Positions 32,200 through 44,759 of a DNA stretch of 64,000 bases are shown here, one piece after another (position 1 is the stretch's first letter; every line of letters starts with the position of its first letter). The stretch is from NCBI GenBank assembly GCA_947310385.1, contig OX371225.1, positions 15,815,050 through 15,879,049 on the forward strand. Direction: 5' to 3'. Made by a program: the position numbers and the translations under genes. Source of the DNA: Nephrotoma appendiculata. Taxonomy: Eukaryota > Arthropoda > Insecta > Diptera > Tipulidae. The notes below the pieces were generated by a model, which saw only the letters and a list, made by a program, of their open reading frames with translations, was not told the DNA's origin and searched no databases.

Positions 32200-33862
32200 G
32201 AACCTCGATTTTGCAAAATTCGATCAAGCACTCTAGGAAATAAAAATCATTTCAGCGATGGCAGTTGATCTGTGTATCGAAATTCAAAATGGCTTAAGTC
32301 CATCCCTTATTTAAATTTCAGAATTCCGGCCAAAAATCAGTTAAGAAATAAACTCGTTTTGTTTTTAAAAACTCAATTTTACAAAGTTTTTTTACGAACC
32401 TCAATCTTTCGACTCACGCTTACCCAAACGAACAACATTGCCCGTTTCTGAAAAATCCTGTTTTAGAATTGTGCTTTTGTGTGCCCTAAAACCATCGTGT
32501 ATTTTTTTGGTATATTTTTGTGCTATCCATTGAACATCAACAAAAATGTATTGCCCTAAATTAATAATTTTATGCGGTGACATGTAATTGAACATATTTT
32601 ATGTATCCGCCAATCATGCAATCAATAAACTATAAAATAATAAAATGTCAAAGCTGTGTCCGTCCATAGGTCACAACAATACATCAAACATGGAATATCG
32701 TTTATCGAATTATTTAGTTAAAACATTAAAAGTTTTATATTTTATAAGCACAATAAAAAAACGCCATTGAAGGCAATTTCTCCCGTTCGTCTCCATTAAC
32801 ATTTAAATACCAATCAAAATATTGGAGTAGATAAAGTTCAATTTCCGGAGCGGTATACGAAGTATATATCGGCAGTGTATTAAATTCCCACAACGACAAA
32901 AAAAGATAAATATAACGGGACATTATTCCATTTGAAATCAATATAATAGTCAACAATATTTCATAAAATATCCTTTTGATCCTTTTTCCATTTAATACAC
33001 CAACAACAAAAATTGGTTTTCCTTCTTTTTTTTTTTTTTTTTTTTTGCTATCAGAATAGAGAAAACAATCGCACTATGTCGAACAGCTTTTCCGATACGT
33101 TACATCCAAATGAAAAACTATCGGAATATGCATGTCAGTTTTACTATGGCATGTTCTGTGCATAAACACAATTGTTATGAAAATTCAATTAACTATAGAT
33201 ATGGTACATGAAAAAAATCAGTAACACGATTTTCCTATACCTTGCAAATTTACGTTATAAGCATATATTATTCAAGGCCTTGGAATACTAAAGCACACAC
33301 GTATAAATTAATTATCAGAATTGACATTGACATGAAAATGCATGCAGTACAAAAAAATCGACAGGAAAGCTCTCAATTATAAATTCCACGAATGCAATTT
33401 AGTAGTTGTACATATTTTTTGATTAAAGACTATGCAATTAGCTACCTAATTGTGTACTCCTGTGTGTGTGTGTGTGTATAACCATTATATTTAATAGGAA
33501 AATCGTAAAAATTTCCTTATCGTTTCGTGGAAATCTATTATTTTGTAACGTGCACAGTACAAAGCATATACATACATACAGCACATGCGGCAAACAGATA
33601 AACTTTTTGTTGTTTTGTCGTGATTTTCCGGCGGAAATTATATGTTGCACATATGAAAATTAGATTTTCTGTACGGTGTCTTGTCATTTGTTTTATGTAA
33701 TTGTCGTTGAACATAAAATGGTAAAGTTTTAATTAGATTGAGGATATTTAAAAGCTCTACAAATAAATTAAACGAATTACTTTTGTTGTTGTTGTTGTTG
33801 TTGCAATTTATTAGAATATCAAGAGTACTCTATTTCTCTCTCTTCAGGAACCTACATTATTA
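32200..33862. other. Gene-free stretch with simple repeats
   Basis: It includes a poly-T run near 33030-33047, a (TG)n run at 33461-33477 and (TTG)n at 33783-33804. Minus-strand frames at 32956-32735 and 32595-32401 have no recognisable domain; I cannot tell whether they are exons. Confidence 0.5.
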
Positions 33863-34059
33863 ACATTCCACAACATGATGCAACATGATGCAACATGATA
33901 CAAGATTACGTAACGTAGTAAAATATGACGCAACATGATGCAACATGGTGAAACATTCTGCACCGTACGACGCAACATGGTGCAACAACGATTGATGTAA
34001 ATTAATTGACGTTCTTACCTTGGTCTAAACCGGTTCGATTTGCCAAGGGAAAGTTGCAT

Positions 34060-34800
34060 CCTCATACCTTGGTCCTCTTATAGAATTCTGACAAAATTCG
34101 ACGCAGCCACATTAGTTCTTTCATCGGATACGCCGCCACCATGTATTCTGACTTTGTTGTCGATAACGCCAATGACTTTTTTCGTTCTGATCCTCAACCT
34201 ATAATTACATTGCCAATCATGAATATATACCCGGCGTTGACTACCTGGTTTCTACGCTGACATAAATTGATGCCACTTTCAAATCGAATTCCCATGTCCA
34301 TTCTCCCCTTTTATGTATTTCTTAATGTGTTTTATCGTATTCACATGCGCTGCCACAGGTTTCTCCAAGTGCCGACTTGCATTGCCATCAGCAAAATCAA
34401 TGTCATGGTCTTTGTTTGATTTCAAGGTTCAAGAAACATTTGAACTCGAATGGTTTGACCTTGAACCCCTTGCGCAAGTGTTCAATGATCAGAACAATTA
34501 TTTCCTCGTTCTCCATTGTAATCAAACAGTCGTCGACATAAATCGCAAGTACGACCATTCCAATCTTCCCATTACACTCAAAAACACATGAATCCGTTTC
34601 ACTGGCCACAAGGTCAAATTTTTTCGCGACGATTGTTATAAAGCGTACAACCTCCTAGGTAGCGTGCACACTCGACTGCTGCCAGCATTACAACCGATCG
34701 GTTGACTCATATAAACATTATCCTTCAAGTCATAGCTCAGTAAAGCTCTCTTTATCTATTAAACTGCTGCAATCTTTTTCATTTTGATGCCGGAGGAATT
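34060..34800 (-). pseudogene. Ty1/copia RT to RNase H fragment
   Basis: Minus strand: NVYMSQPIG near 34710, then ETDSCVFECNGKIGMVVLA with the YVDD catalytic box (34609-34403). The RNase H segment is near 34190-34090 (SLALSTTKSEYMVAA, then KELMWLRRILSEF). Frames are broken by stops. It lies inside the left arm of the large foldback and splits its tandem array, so it came in later. The complementary copia part (integrase) is at 27385-28660, but the two are 6 kb apart and need not be from one copy. Confidence 0.82.
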
Positions 34801-35639
34801 TTATCCTTTGTTACAACCTCCTACTTTTGCTTCATAAAATACACGTAATGAAAATGTGAAAAATCGTCCCTTAAAAGCAAAAAATACATGGAACCGGCAA
34901 TCGAATTCGTTTACATTTGCCCACAAACATCCGCATGAAAAATTTTCCCACATTTTTTTTTTTTGAATTTTTCACGAACTTTATAACTTTCACGATGACG
35001 CTACATGGTGAAACATAACGCAGCATTGTGCAACACGGTAGCCAATCCAGAGGATTCCTAAATGAATTATCTAGAATTTAGGACCCATCACAAACGGTTT
35101 TAGGTACTCGAAAAAAATAAAGAAGGGCACCGGACCCCACCGGAAAACCATTTGAACGGATTTTTTCGAAAATAGCACCCATTGCAATCGATTTCCAATA
35201 CTCGAAAACTCTCCTTCCCAAAATTGAATATCTTTTAGAAGAATTTTTCCGAAATCTTGACAAATCGCGACTGGACTTTAATTAAAACCGGTTCTTTCCG
35301 AATTCGGGGCTCATCGCAATCGATTCACGCTACTCAAAGAACTCCCCTCAGCAATATCATCAAAGCCATTTGAGCTGAGAAAAAAAAAGTTAAAATAACA
35401 ATCGAGCCCAAAATAGAGTTTTCAGCAGCTGTGGAAAAGATGTAGCGCCAAGTAATCGTAGCGCCGGAAGAATCGAATGACGATCGAATTCATTTTAACC
35501 CATCCATAGGAGCAGGAAACCATAGGTTACCAAGATATTATTTGAGGTAACCAGAGCCCAAATGAACTCTTGGTAACCTATGGATTCCATCTCAGGAAGT
35601 GAAAATAAAACAGTAGGCAGAGCACTATTCCTCTTGAAC

Positions 35640-36015
35640 TGCAAGAAAGCGTTTGGAAATCCTCAACTGACAAGTTTACATTTACTGCTCATCTTCCTAA
35701 TTCAATAAATTATACATAACGTATCGTCCTATCAGAAGCTAGTCGCTTATTCGATCCTTTAGGCTGGCTATCGCCAGTAGTCATAAACTTCAAGATGTGT
35801 TGGGAGTATTACTAGAGTAGGATAATCCACTTCCAACTGACAAGCATGACCTTTTATTAGAAAAAATTATCAGATATTTTCGAATCATTATCCAAATTGG
35901 ATTTATGTGTTTTCGGCAAATATTCCTGCGGATTGCGCATCTCGAGGCATGTCTCCTAATGAACTAAATTCTCATGCATTATGGTGAAATGGGCCAAACC
36001 ACCAAAACTAAACTT
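35640..36015 (+). pseudogene. BEL/Pao retrotransposon pol fragment in the foldback loop
   Basis: Plus strand: DKFTFTAHLPNSINYT, a stop, then RIVLSEASRLFDPLGWLSPV. This is the block following the RT domain in BEL/Pao elements. After a frame break it continues with PADCASRGMSPNELNSHALW, then WNGP, the conserved segment before the BEL integrase. Most sequence between those two blocks is deleted. It fills the loop of the large foldback, so it was either captured by the foldback or is the site where inversion occurred. Confidence 0.85.
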
Positions 36016-36776
36016 ATCAAAAGGTACTACAATTACGATTCTTCCAGTGAATCTTTTCCACATCTGTCGAAAATTCAATTTTGGGCCCGGTTGCAATATC
36101 TATTTTTTTCTCAGCTCAAACAATTCTGATGTATGTTACTGAGGGGAGAACTTTGAGTATCAGATTAGTCCAGATTTCGGAAAAATCCTTTAAAAGGTAT
36201 ACAATTTGGTGAGGTAGGGTTTCTGAGTGTTGGGATTTGATTGCGATGAGTGCTAATTTCGGAAAAATTCGTTCGGAGGGTTTTCCGGTGGGGTCCGATT
36301 CCCTTCTTTATTTTTGTCGGTTTGCATGATTTTTATAATAATTGCTGTCCATTTGATTTGGCTTGAACTATTTTGATAAAATTTAGCGGAACAGGGTATA
36401 TAAATGCTAGTACACGATTTCAAGGAGTTCTGATTTCTAGATAATTGTTGCTTGATGTTGCACTCCGTTGCTTGATTTTGCATCATGACGTGAGGATGTT
36501 GCGCAATGTTGCGTTATTTTACACCATATTGTGTAATGTTGCACCATGTTGTGTCGTATTGCATGTTATTGCATGATGCTGCACCATATACGCGATGTTT
36601 CGTCATGTTGCACTATGGTGTGGGATGTTTCACCTTATTGTGAGATGTTGCATCATGTTGCGTTATATTTTACCATGCGTAATGTTAAATCATGTTGCAT
36701 CATGATGTGGAATGTTGCATCGTAGTATGTCTAGTCATTTTCATTAATTATAAATCTGACGATACGTTTCAATACT

Positions 36777-37548
36777 GTTAAAGTTAGCCGAAAGTTTCCA
36801 GGCGAAAGATGGTAATGCAGATAGTGTCTTTGTCGTCCTAGTCGAAAGATTTTAATACATACAGATATTAATTTTGTTATGCCAGCCGACAATATTTTAA
36901 AATGTCGATAATGCAGCTTGTCTCGATAAAGAAGATTAACTTCAATATTCAAACTGAGGTGATGATTGGGGTGAGTCTGATAGGGTTATAGGGGTGAAAT
37001 TTTGATTTCTCCCATTTTTCAACGATAAAATCGTTCGTCATTATGGTGAAATACCTATGTTCATGGGCTATCGAATCGGCATAGTGAGATTGGTGTCTAT
37101 ATGCCAAAATCTTGAACGACGAACGATTTTACTGATGAAAAAAGGAGAAAATCAAAATTTCACCCCTATAACCCTACCCTATCAGACCCACCCCAACCCT
37201 ATACTCAGAATCTGTTTATAGTAATGGGTTTTTGAACCGGCATAGTCAGATTGGTGTCAATCTGGTGTAGTCTCGAATGATAACCGATTTTATTTCCAGA
37301 AGAAGGGATGAAACAATCTTTCACAATTGATACGAAACAATAAATTAATATCGGTTAAATTGAAGATTTTAGTTGTTGTTTGTTATAATATGGTAAATGT
37401 TTTCGACTGATTTTTTAGGTTAGTCACTTTCGGCTGGGATAGTTCAATTTAATACATAATTTCTTTAGCTTTCGGCAGAACTAGTCAACACACTAACTGC
37501 ATTATCGATTTTTTCAATTTCGGCTGGCAACTTTCGGCTAACTTTAAC
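36777..37548. repeat. Foldback element, about 772 bases, with CGGCTAACTTTAAC ends
   Basis: GTTAAAGTTAGCCGAAAGTT at the left is mirrored by AACTTTCGGCTAACTTTAAC at the right (perfect over 20 bases). Nearby TCGTCCTAGTCG and GCATTATCGA segments also recur between the arms. It follows almost immediately on the large foldback and includes the palindrome 36968-37194. Confidence 0.85.
36968..37194. repeat. Palindrome nested in the 772-base foldback
   Basis: GGGGTGAGTCTGATAGGGTT and following bases to 37039 pair with 37118-37194 (AACCCTACCCTATCAGACCC end), about 70 bases per arm with few mismatches. The loop of 78 bases holds GGCATAGTGAGATTGGTGTC, which is repeated directly near 37237. Confidence 0.85.
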
Positions 37549-40500
37549 AAGGTCAAATATGAACACTGCAATCAATTTCTGATGTCAACTAGGCTAGTAG
37601 CCTTAAATCACCAAATCGTTTTATAGACCAATTGTTGGGCAGTCTGCCTTATATGCTTGTTCATTTTTCTGAATACAAGAGCTGTTCACTTGGTGGTCTA
37701 AAATGATTCACTGCTCGACAAAGGATTTACATAGCCATAATGGTTAATTTTATTGGTTCCGAAGGGAACAAAACTTGACAAAACATAAATTTTATTTTTT
37801 ATTGTAGGGCAAATCGCGTACAAATAATCCTTGTTAACGTTATGAATAGAGAATTTAACTAACTAACTAAAATGTGGCAGTTTAATAAATCACGGTTTAT
37901 TAACTTGGTCCAGTCAGATTGACTGGATCAAAGTGAAACATCATACTTAAGGGGTTTCCATAAATCTGACAGTAAAAAAAACTGTAGCATTTAAGACAAA
38001 ACGATCAAAACCAAGAAGATTGGAAATTAAATTTAAAACAGTTTGTTCAAATCATTTTTTTAAATTTTACCGGAAATGACGATCGATTATTTGGTAAAAA
38101 CTTTATTTCACACTAAGGTTTTTCTAAAAATTGGGGTATCATTACGAAATTTGGTGCAAAGCTGTGTACCGAAAGTGCCCGCATTTTTGATTATGTACGA
38201 CAACTTTTACCAAAAGTCGGGCAAATGATCACAACAAATTCAGTCCTCCATTTTTTATTACAGAATCACTCATAATTTCTGCAATAATTTGGACAAAAAG
38301 AACAAACTATGTACAGCAAAGCTCAGAAAAATATTTCCGTCATTTTTGGGACGGGTGAATTCTATTTACATACTTATATATTCTTCCTGCCAACATTTTA
38401 TGAAATATTCAAGTTTCTTTGTTGTTATATTGACATTTTATAAACTAAACAACAAAATATAGTTTAAAATATGAAACATATTTCAGCAATTAAAATAGCA
38501 ACAAACTATCAAAATTCTGTCACCACCAGCAGTATGAATTTTTATTTTCCAACTAATTTAATAAAATCTTGTAAAAATTATAAAAATGTTGTATTCGCGC
38601 AGTACAATGATTTCATAAACCATCAAAAATGAATCTCAACTTTTGTTAAATTATCAGAATTCATCATAAAATAGAAAATGCCCCATTGTCGAACACAAAA
38701 TCCACATAATAAAACTGAATTTCCAAATAAAAATTAAATTGGTAACAAAAAGCTGCATCCACCAACTGCATACAATTTTTTTGTTGGCATGATGCCCACA
38801 ATTATAACAAATTTTTTACATCATTTCCTTGTTATGTATGTATAGTATTTTCTGTCGTCGTCCGATGAGCGAAAGATGATGCACTCAAAAGCTCAAAAGC
38901 TGTAAACGAAAAGGATTTTTATTTTTAAATTTTGTTTAATTTTAAGAATGATGTGATGGGAGAGCACATACAAAAAATAAAACTACAACACAAATAAAAC
39001 CAAAAATACAATAAAAAAAACCACCCACGCCCCCATTAGATAATGACTTTTTAAAAAGCTTCGAAAGCTTCACCATCATTATGATGATGTATATGGGAGT
39101 TATAACGATTATTATGGAAAAGTTATAAAATGGAATTTTGGCTTCCGCATTTTGTTTTTAATAAATTTCAATTAAAAAGTTCTTGCTACTTGCATCGCCA
39201 CTCGCGCTTATATCAGTAATAGTTATCGCTGTTTTGAGCATGAAAGTACATGTACATTTCAAAGACATATCACGATTCAAAATTGATACTAAATTAGATT
39301 AAATAAGACGTTTCGTTCTTAATTCCAGGAGAAAAGCTTTTCCTGACTTTAGAAATAAAGCAAAACACTTTTAGGAATCAAATATCGTTAATGCATTTGA
39401 AATAAATGTTATTTTGCGGCTGAATCTCCAAATATAAGTTCTACTCAACAATGGAAGCTTAAGAATTAAGAAAATTGTTTGCAGAAATAAAAACAACCAA
39501 AAAAAGCTGTTACTTCAGTAGCCCTGACTATCATGGCAAACTCGTGCTCAAGAGTGAAGTGTTTTGTTTTACGGAAATGTTAGAAATGCTAGATAACCAA
39601 GAGGTAATTCTGGTTCAATAAATTCTATCTGCGAGCCAGTTTTGTCCATAATGTCAGCAGTCACATTTTCTGCTGTGACTACCGACATGATTTGTAATTG
39701 GAGCCGCCTGTTTGGACTTCCTGACAGATATGATCCTTCTAACTCAAATTCCGCAGTCCGCTATTTCGGCATATAGATTCGATTTATCTGAGAATAAAAA
39801 AAATTGGTTAAAATAGTAATAATGTTTAAAGTTGAGAGATTTCTTAATCATAGATCTAAAATTTTTGTTGTATGCGGTTCACAAGATTTTATAACGCTCA
39901 ACGTTGCACGTTACTGAGAGGGTAGTAACTTATAATAATTTGATCTTTATAAAACCTGTTCAGAATCTACTCGAAAGGGTTCTATTTTGAAGAATAAAAA
40001 ATTATTACATACTGCAAGTGTTTGAAAAGATGATGCAACCGAATTTTAATGGGCTAAGTACAAAATGTTAGAAGTGATTGTCCCACGATAAAGGCCTCAG
40101 TTTGAAGTTTTAACTGTGGAATTGATTAATTCAGGGTTAACATGTAATAGATGGCATGCTTCTCATTCATCGAAACTATATCAAAAACGGTTAACACATC
40201 TTCTTTCGGTTAGTGATAAGAGGGTCACAAAAATTCAAATGAAGAGTAAGCTGCTTTAGTAAAGCCGAAGCTTGAAATTAAACAATATACAACAGAGATT
40301 TCAGAAAGCGAAAGAAGCTGAAAGTCAAGGTTAAATGTTGTCTTCTTAAGTATTGTCAAAGAACTGTATAGTTTCTCTCCAACTAAGAATTAGGTCAGCG
40401 ATTGAAATAAGAATAAGGGAGTACTTTACGATACCACTGAAAATAAATTTATATCGTATTAGGCACATATTTATTCACGATACTGGAAGCAACACCTAAA

Positions 40501-41231
40501 ATAGAAATAAACTACTGTCTTAATCTGATCTTACACAAAATTGTCTCAGGAGCATCCCGGAAAAATAGACGGTTTTTGATTTGGTAAGCTTTGATTGCGC
40601 ATCTGAGAAACTTATAAGAAATATAAAGTATCCTTATCCTTAGCAGCATGAGAATTACGCAATGCAGCTTTACTTATTCTATCTCCAATGTAGTATCCGT
40701 ACCGAGGCGGTTAAGTTTTTGAACATTCGAGAAATCCTCAGTGGCAGTGTTATGCTTATATTTTAAATGACGTTTAGTGATTTGCTCAGTGTTATACAAA
40801 TTTGATTGTTTCCATATTTTACGTAAACAATTGTAGATAATGGTAAAGAAAATTGGAAATAATGTAATTAATATAATAAAAATTAAATCGTATAGTGTCA
40901 TCTACAATAAATATTATTATTTTTACAATGTTTAAAAACCAATGGAAACAATCGTGTTTGGCCCTACTTAGAATAACAACATTTTATCTCACAATCGTGA
41001 ATGGTGACTCGAAAATGGCGCCATATTATTATATTTTTTACATTTATTACATTTTGTAAAATTAAAAATTTGTAAGTAAAAAATTTAATTTTTAATTTGT
41101 AAATGATGTGAATTGCAAAATTCACAACACTTGATTTGATTCATTATTTATAATTTTTAAAAGTTAATAATATTTAATTAAAATACTAGAATTTTTTACA
41201 CTTTAATTACAAATTTGTTACACAGTTAGAA
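37549..41231. other. Long AT-rich stretch without a recognised gene
   Basis: 37905-37970 carries the GACTGGATCAAAGTGAAACATC variant of the dispersed repeat. The rest looks unique. The only frame I would note is 40901-40674 on the minus strand: 75 codons with an N-terminal hydrophobic segment (DLIFIILITLFPIFFTIIYN). It would be a small single-pass membrane protein if real; no homology is recognised. Confidence 0.5.
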
Positions 41232-41590
41232 AATTTTTACAGGTCCCGGCTGACATTAGAGAAAGCTACACCACACGTTTTGCATTTCTGTTAATATTTA
41301 TATCGTACTGCGGGTGTGGAACTGAAATTACAATATATTGGAAAAGTTCAACCCCCAAAAAGCCATCCCTTAGGGGTGCAAATGTTTAAAACCTATGCTT
41401 TTTGTACCACGCTAATCGCATTTCTGTCAATATTTATTGTATCGTCCTACTGCCTAAATCAATAAAAGCTTGTACACTCATCCCGTTTTTTGTTATCATT
41501 TTAATCCAGTCATCTGACCTAACTTGTTCCACGACACAACGAACATTTTCTGAATCGTTCATTGGTCCTGGTCGTTTAGGGCGATTATAG
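41232..41590 (+). repeat. Interspersed repeat with ACAGGTCC end, copy A
   Basis: Starting TTTTTACAGGTCCCGG, it shares a series of blocks with the complement of 47215-47470: TTCTGTTAATATTTAT, then a TACTGCGGG-like block, AAGTTCAACCCCCAAAAA and TTTAAAACC. It has no coding capacity. The family is not one I can name. Confidence 0.65.
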
Positions 41591-42494
41591 TATAATGACC
41601 TTTCTGTTTACATTTTACAAACAATACATTCTCAATGTTCATTTTAAATTCATGTGAACGACTATAATTCGTGTTTTTGTGTTCGAAACTATTATTTCTA
41701 AGTTTGAACCCGACTTTCCGTACAATCTCAAATTTCTATCATCCTTATACCTTAAAAGATGCTCCACCATTGTTATCCGCTTATTTAGTAGATCGAGACT
41801 TACTAGAATTTACAAATCCTTCATAATCCCAAAGGCGTTGTATAGTAACACAGATATTGAAATTATATTCTGTATAACTAGCGCTCGAGATAAATCTGGG
41901 TTGCCTAAACCACCAGTTATGTATTAAATTAAAATTTGCTCACTGAAATCAACTTCTGCACCTATTCGATGAGAATATCAAACTCTGAATAAGTCTCTGA
42001 CGGTTTTTTGCGACGATTTGCCAATATTGCGTAAAACCGGTGATATGCCGTATTGGTTACACCGTATAGTTAATTAATATTCTACATGTCTAGACAATGT
42101 ATACCTAGACTACTAAAAACATAGCATCGACAATGTAAAGAATATAGACAATGTCGAAAATTTTCCACCATTGAACCATTTCAAAATGGAGAGTTTCAAT
42201 CTTGCCTCACATTTAAATCATTTAAATCTATGATTTTTAATGATAATGAACACATTTGTACAATGTTGCGGTATAAAATTTTTTTGTTGCGGTGAAAGAA
42301 ATCAGTTGCACAAGGAACAGACATCAAAATTGAAAATGATGTACTCGTTCCGATAATGTTCGTGACTGGCGGCACCTTACAAATAGGGAATTTTTTTTCA
42401 AAATCTCTTACCGGAATATTGATCAACCTCATGCGAGTACATTACAAACTAACATTTTATTTGATCTCGTTACGATATGTATCATATTAATTTC
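41591..42494. other. Gene-free stretch
   Basis: No supported gene or clear repeat; open frames here (for example 41679-41927 and 42432-42196) have no known domain. Confidence 0.45.
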
Positions 42495-43752
42495 TACACA
42501 CAAAAAAATAAAAGGTCACCACAACACCGAATCGGTGTTACATAGTGTCCCACCGATCGGATATATATAAATTGAATCCAATCGGATGTTATCATAAAAA
42601 TGACAATAAATACTATTGGATAAAAACTTTTACACCGAATTTGTTTATAAATTATATCCATTAAAATAATTATTATATTAACACCGATTTGATGAACTTC
42701 GTAACACCTCTTTTATCTTTTAGAAATATCCTCTTGGATATTTTAAAGACCCAAATTGGTAATTTGTGAAATAAGTAAATAACATAAATTTTAATTTTAT
42801 AATTATTTTTATTTTATTTTTGTAAATAATATATGGTTTACAATTTGGTAAAATGCCTTGAATAACGTTTGAAAGACAATTATGGTTATAAAATCAATGA
42901 TAGCGGAATTTCCTTACTATCGATAATAATGCTGTACGACAAAACTAGATTTTTTGATGGACCTCGAAGATTCAGGTGTGGCTGCGTAATTACATCTGTT
43001 ATATTTGTTCCATTCTGAAAATATATGTTATTATTTTATTTTACGTTTTAATTTATAAATATGAATTACTAGGACACTTACTTTTTCAAACACTAAAAAT
43101 GAATATGGCTGTAGGTTTACGTCAGTCATTCATACATTTTTTTTTTCTCTTATTATCTCAAAGATGTTTCAATACATGCAGCACACTGAAATTGTCATCA
43201 AATTCTAAATAAATTAAAAGAACAAAAATTGGAATTAATTTTTCATTCACACATTTTTTCATTAATTTATTTGTTTACCATTTTAATAGATTCTTAACAA
43301 TGATGATCTCACATTAATATTTCCACATTTCACAAATATAATTTACAGTACTATAACTTTTTATGTTAAATTTACAAAAATGTAATGAAATTGTGAAGTG
43401 ATATCCACAAAATTCAAATGAACACTGAAATGTAATATTTAAAATCGGTAATCCTTGAAATTTTTTTTTACAAAAAACACCATAAAAGGATTAAATTTTA
43501 TCCAAAGGGAGTTTACCTGAGTTTTTCGGGGTTTCCCTTGTAATATAAAACATATTTACAAACGGTTAAAAATTCCTTAACACCAAAAGAGGTAACAAAT
43601 TTTATTTTCAAAAATAGTTATCCCATCGGATAAACTTAAATATTTATCCGATGATGCGGTGTTAGATTTTAAAATAATTATCCGATTGGATAAAAATAAA
43701 CTAGTCATTAGGATAAAAAATCTATTAACACCGCTTATTTTTTTGTGTGTAT
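42495..43752. repeat. Foldback element, about 1.26 kb, ends ACACAAAAAAATAA
   Basis: The left end ACACACAAAAAAATAA is mirrored by TTATTTTTTTGTGTGT at the right. Within each arm short palindromic units with ATCCGATNGGATA and ACACCGAATCGGTGTTA recur (42520-42690 and 43560-43740). The interior, about 850 bases, is AT-rich with no recognisable gene. Confidence 0.75.
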
Positions 43753-43924
43753 AAACCGGCGCTGGCTTCAAAAAATTCTTCAAAAAGGGCCCCCACCTAG
43801 TGCGCGAGAGTTTACGTTAACCCAAATATTGCTAAAGTAATACAATACCTGGATTGAATATTGAGCATCGTAAATAATTTAGTTTTATTTTACGATCGTT
43901 AATAAAATCGCTCATAGTACCAAT

Positions 43925-43995
43925 TTCGACGACATCGGCCCTGACGACCCGGTATGAGAACCTTAGAATGTTCTAGGTCGTGTACCACTGCACTA
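43925..43995 (-). repeat. Possible tRNA-derived SINE fragment
   Basis: On the minus strand GTAGTGCAGTGGTACACGAC resembles a box A, and GGTTCTCATACC about 30 bases later a worn box B. The score by eye is marginal and no anticodon arm is convincing, so this is a SINE guess and not a tRNA call. The next 260 bases show nothing, apart from a CTAGCGGACCCGACAGAC segment near 44262 that is widespread in arthropod repeats. Confidence 0.3.
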
Positions 43996-44759
43996 CACTC
44001 ACATTAAAAAAAAAATAATAGGTGCAATAAAAATGTCAAGCAGTATTATTAAATTATTGAATAATAAAATATTAAATTATTAAAATTGAAGTAATATGGA
44101 AACGACGCCACACATTATAACCAGCTAATCTAATTGAAAGAACGAATAACAAATTTCTGAAAATTTAGGCAGATCTGCCTGCCACAATAATTTCTAGGCT
44201 TTTTATATTTTACTCAATTTTTTAAGTAAAAATTTGAACATTGCGATAGATTTATATTCAACTAGCGGACCCGACAGACCTGCCCGAACGTTGGCTTGCC
44301 TGCTAATTATAAGCGGTTTCAGCAAACATTTCTTCGATATCCGAATTTTTCATAAACCATATACTAAGTGACATTTGACATGTCTTTTCGTTTAGTCGAT
44401 GTGTGATTTGCTGTTGCCCAAAGTAAAATAAAAAATGAGTATAATTTCTCATTATTCTGCGCCGTTGAATTCTCGTGTCACGGCCGGACGATATTTGGTG
44501 CTTGTCATTGGCACATTTGGCGGAAGAGGAGGTACTTTTCATGAGATTGGTGGTAAGTATAATAATGTCAGTGCACAAAAGATTTTGCTGTTGTTGCATG
44601 TGTGCAAATGTAGAACGGTTGTGTGTTTCAACTCAGATGGTCGGTGAGCTCATATTGGATCTACAAATGACTGAAGATGTGGCGTCTCATGAAAATAGAC
44701 GCTTCCACGCTGTGAATCCACTGACCCATATGTACAAAATTTGACGATTTTCATTTTGA

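Larger units (their letters stand above)
33863..36722. repeat. Large foldback (about 2.86 kb) with tandem ATGATGCAAC arms
   Basis: The left arm starts with a degenerate tandem array of a roughly 10-base unit (CAACATGATG, 33863-33990), interrupted by a copia fragment, resuming at 34991-35040. It is then followed by unique arm sequence (35041-35470, with GGACCCCACCGGAAAACC near 35132). The right arm mirrors this order: unique sequence 36030-36300 (GGTTTTCCGGTGGGGTCC near 36280), then the complementary array (GTTGCATCATG type, 36440-36722). Pairing extends inward to GAGCCCAAAATAGA near 35404 against ATTTTGGGCCC near 36080. The loop (about 35480-36020) holds a BEL/Pao fragment. Tandem-repeat arms plus a foreign loop recall Drosophila FB elements. 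Confidence 0.82.

Noticed and set aside
33863..33990. Satellite DNA array on its own
   Set aside because: The same array in reverse at 36440-36722 with mirrored unique sequence shows it is one arm of a foldback.
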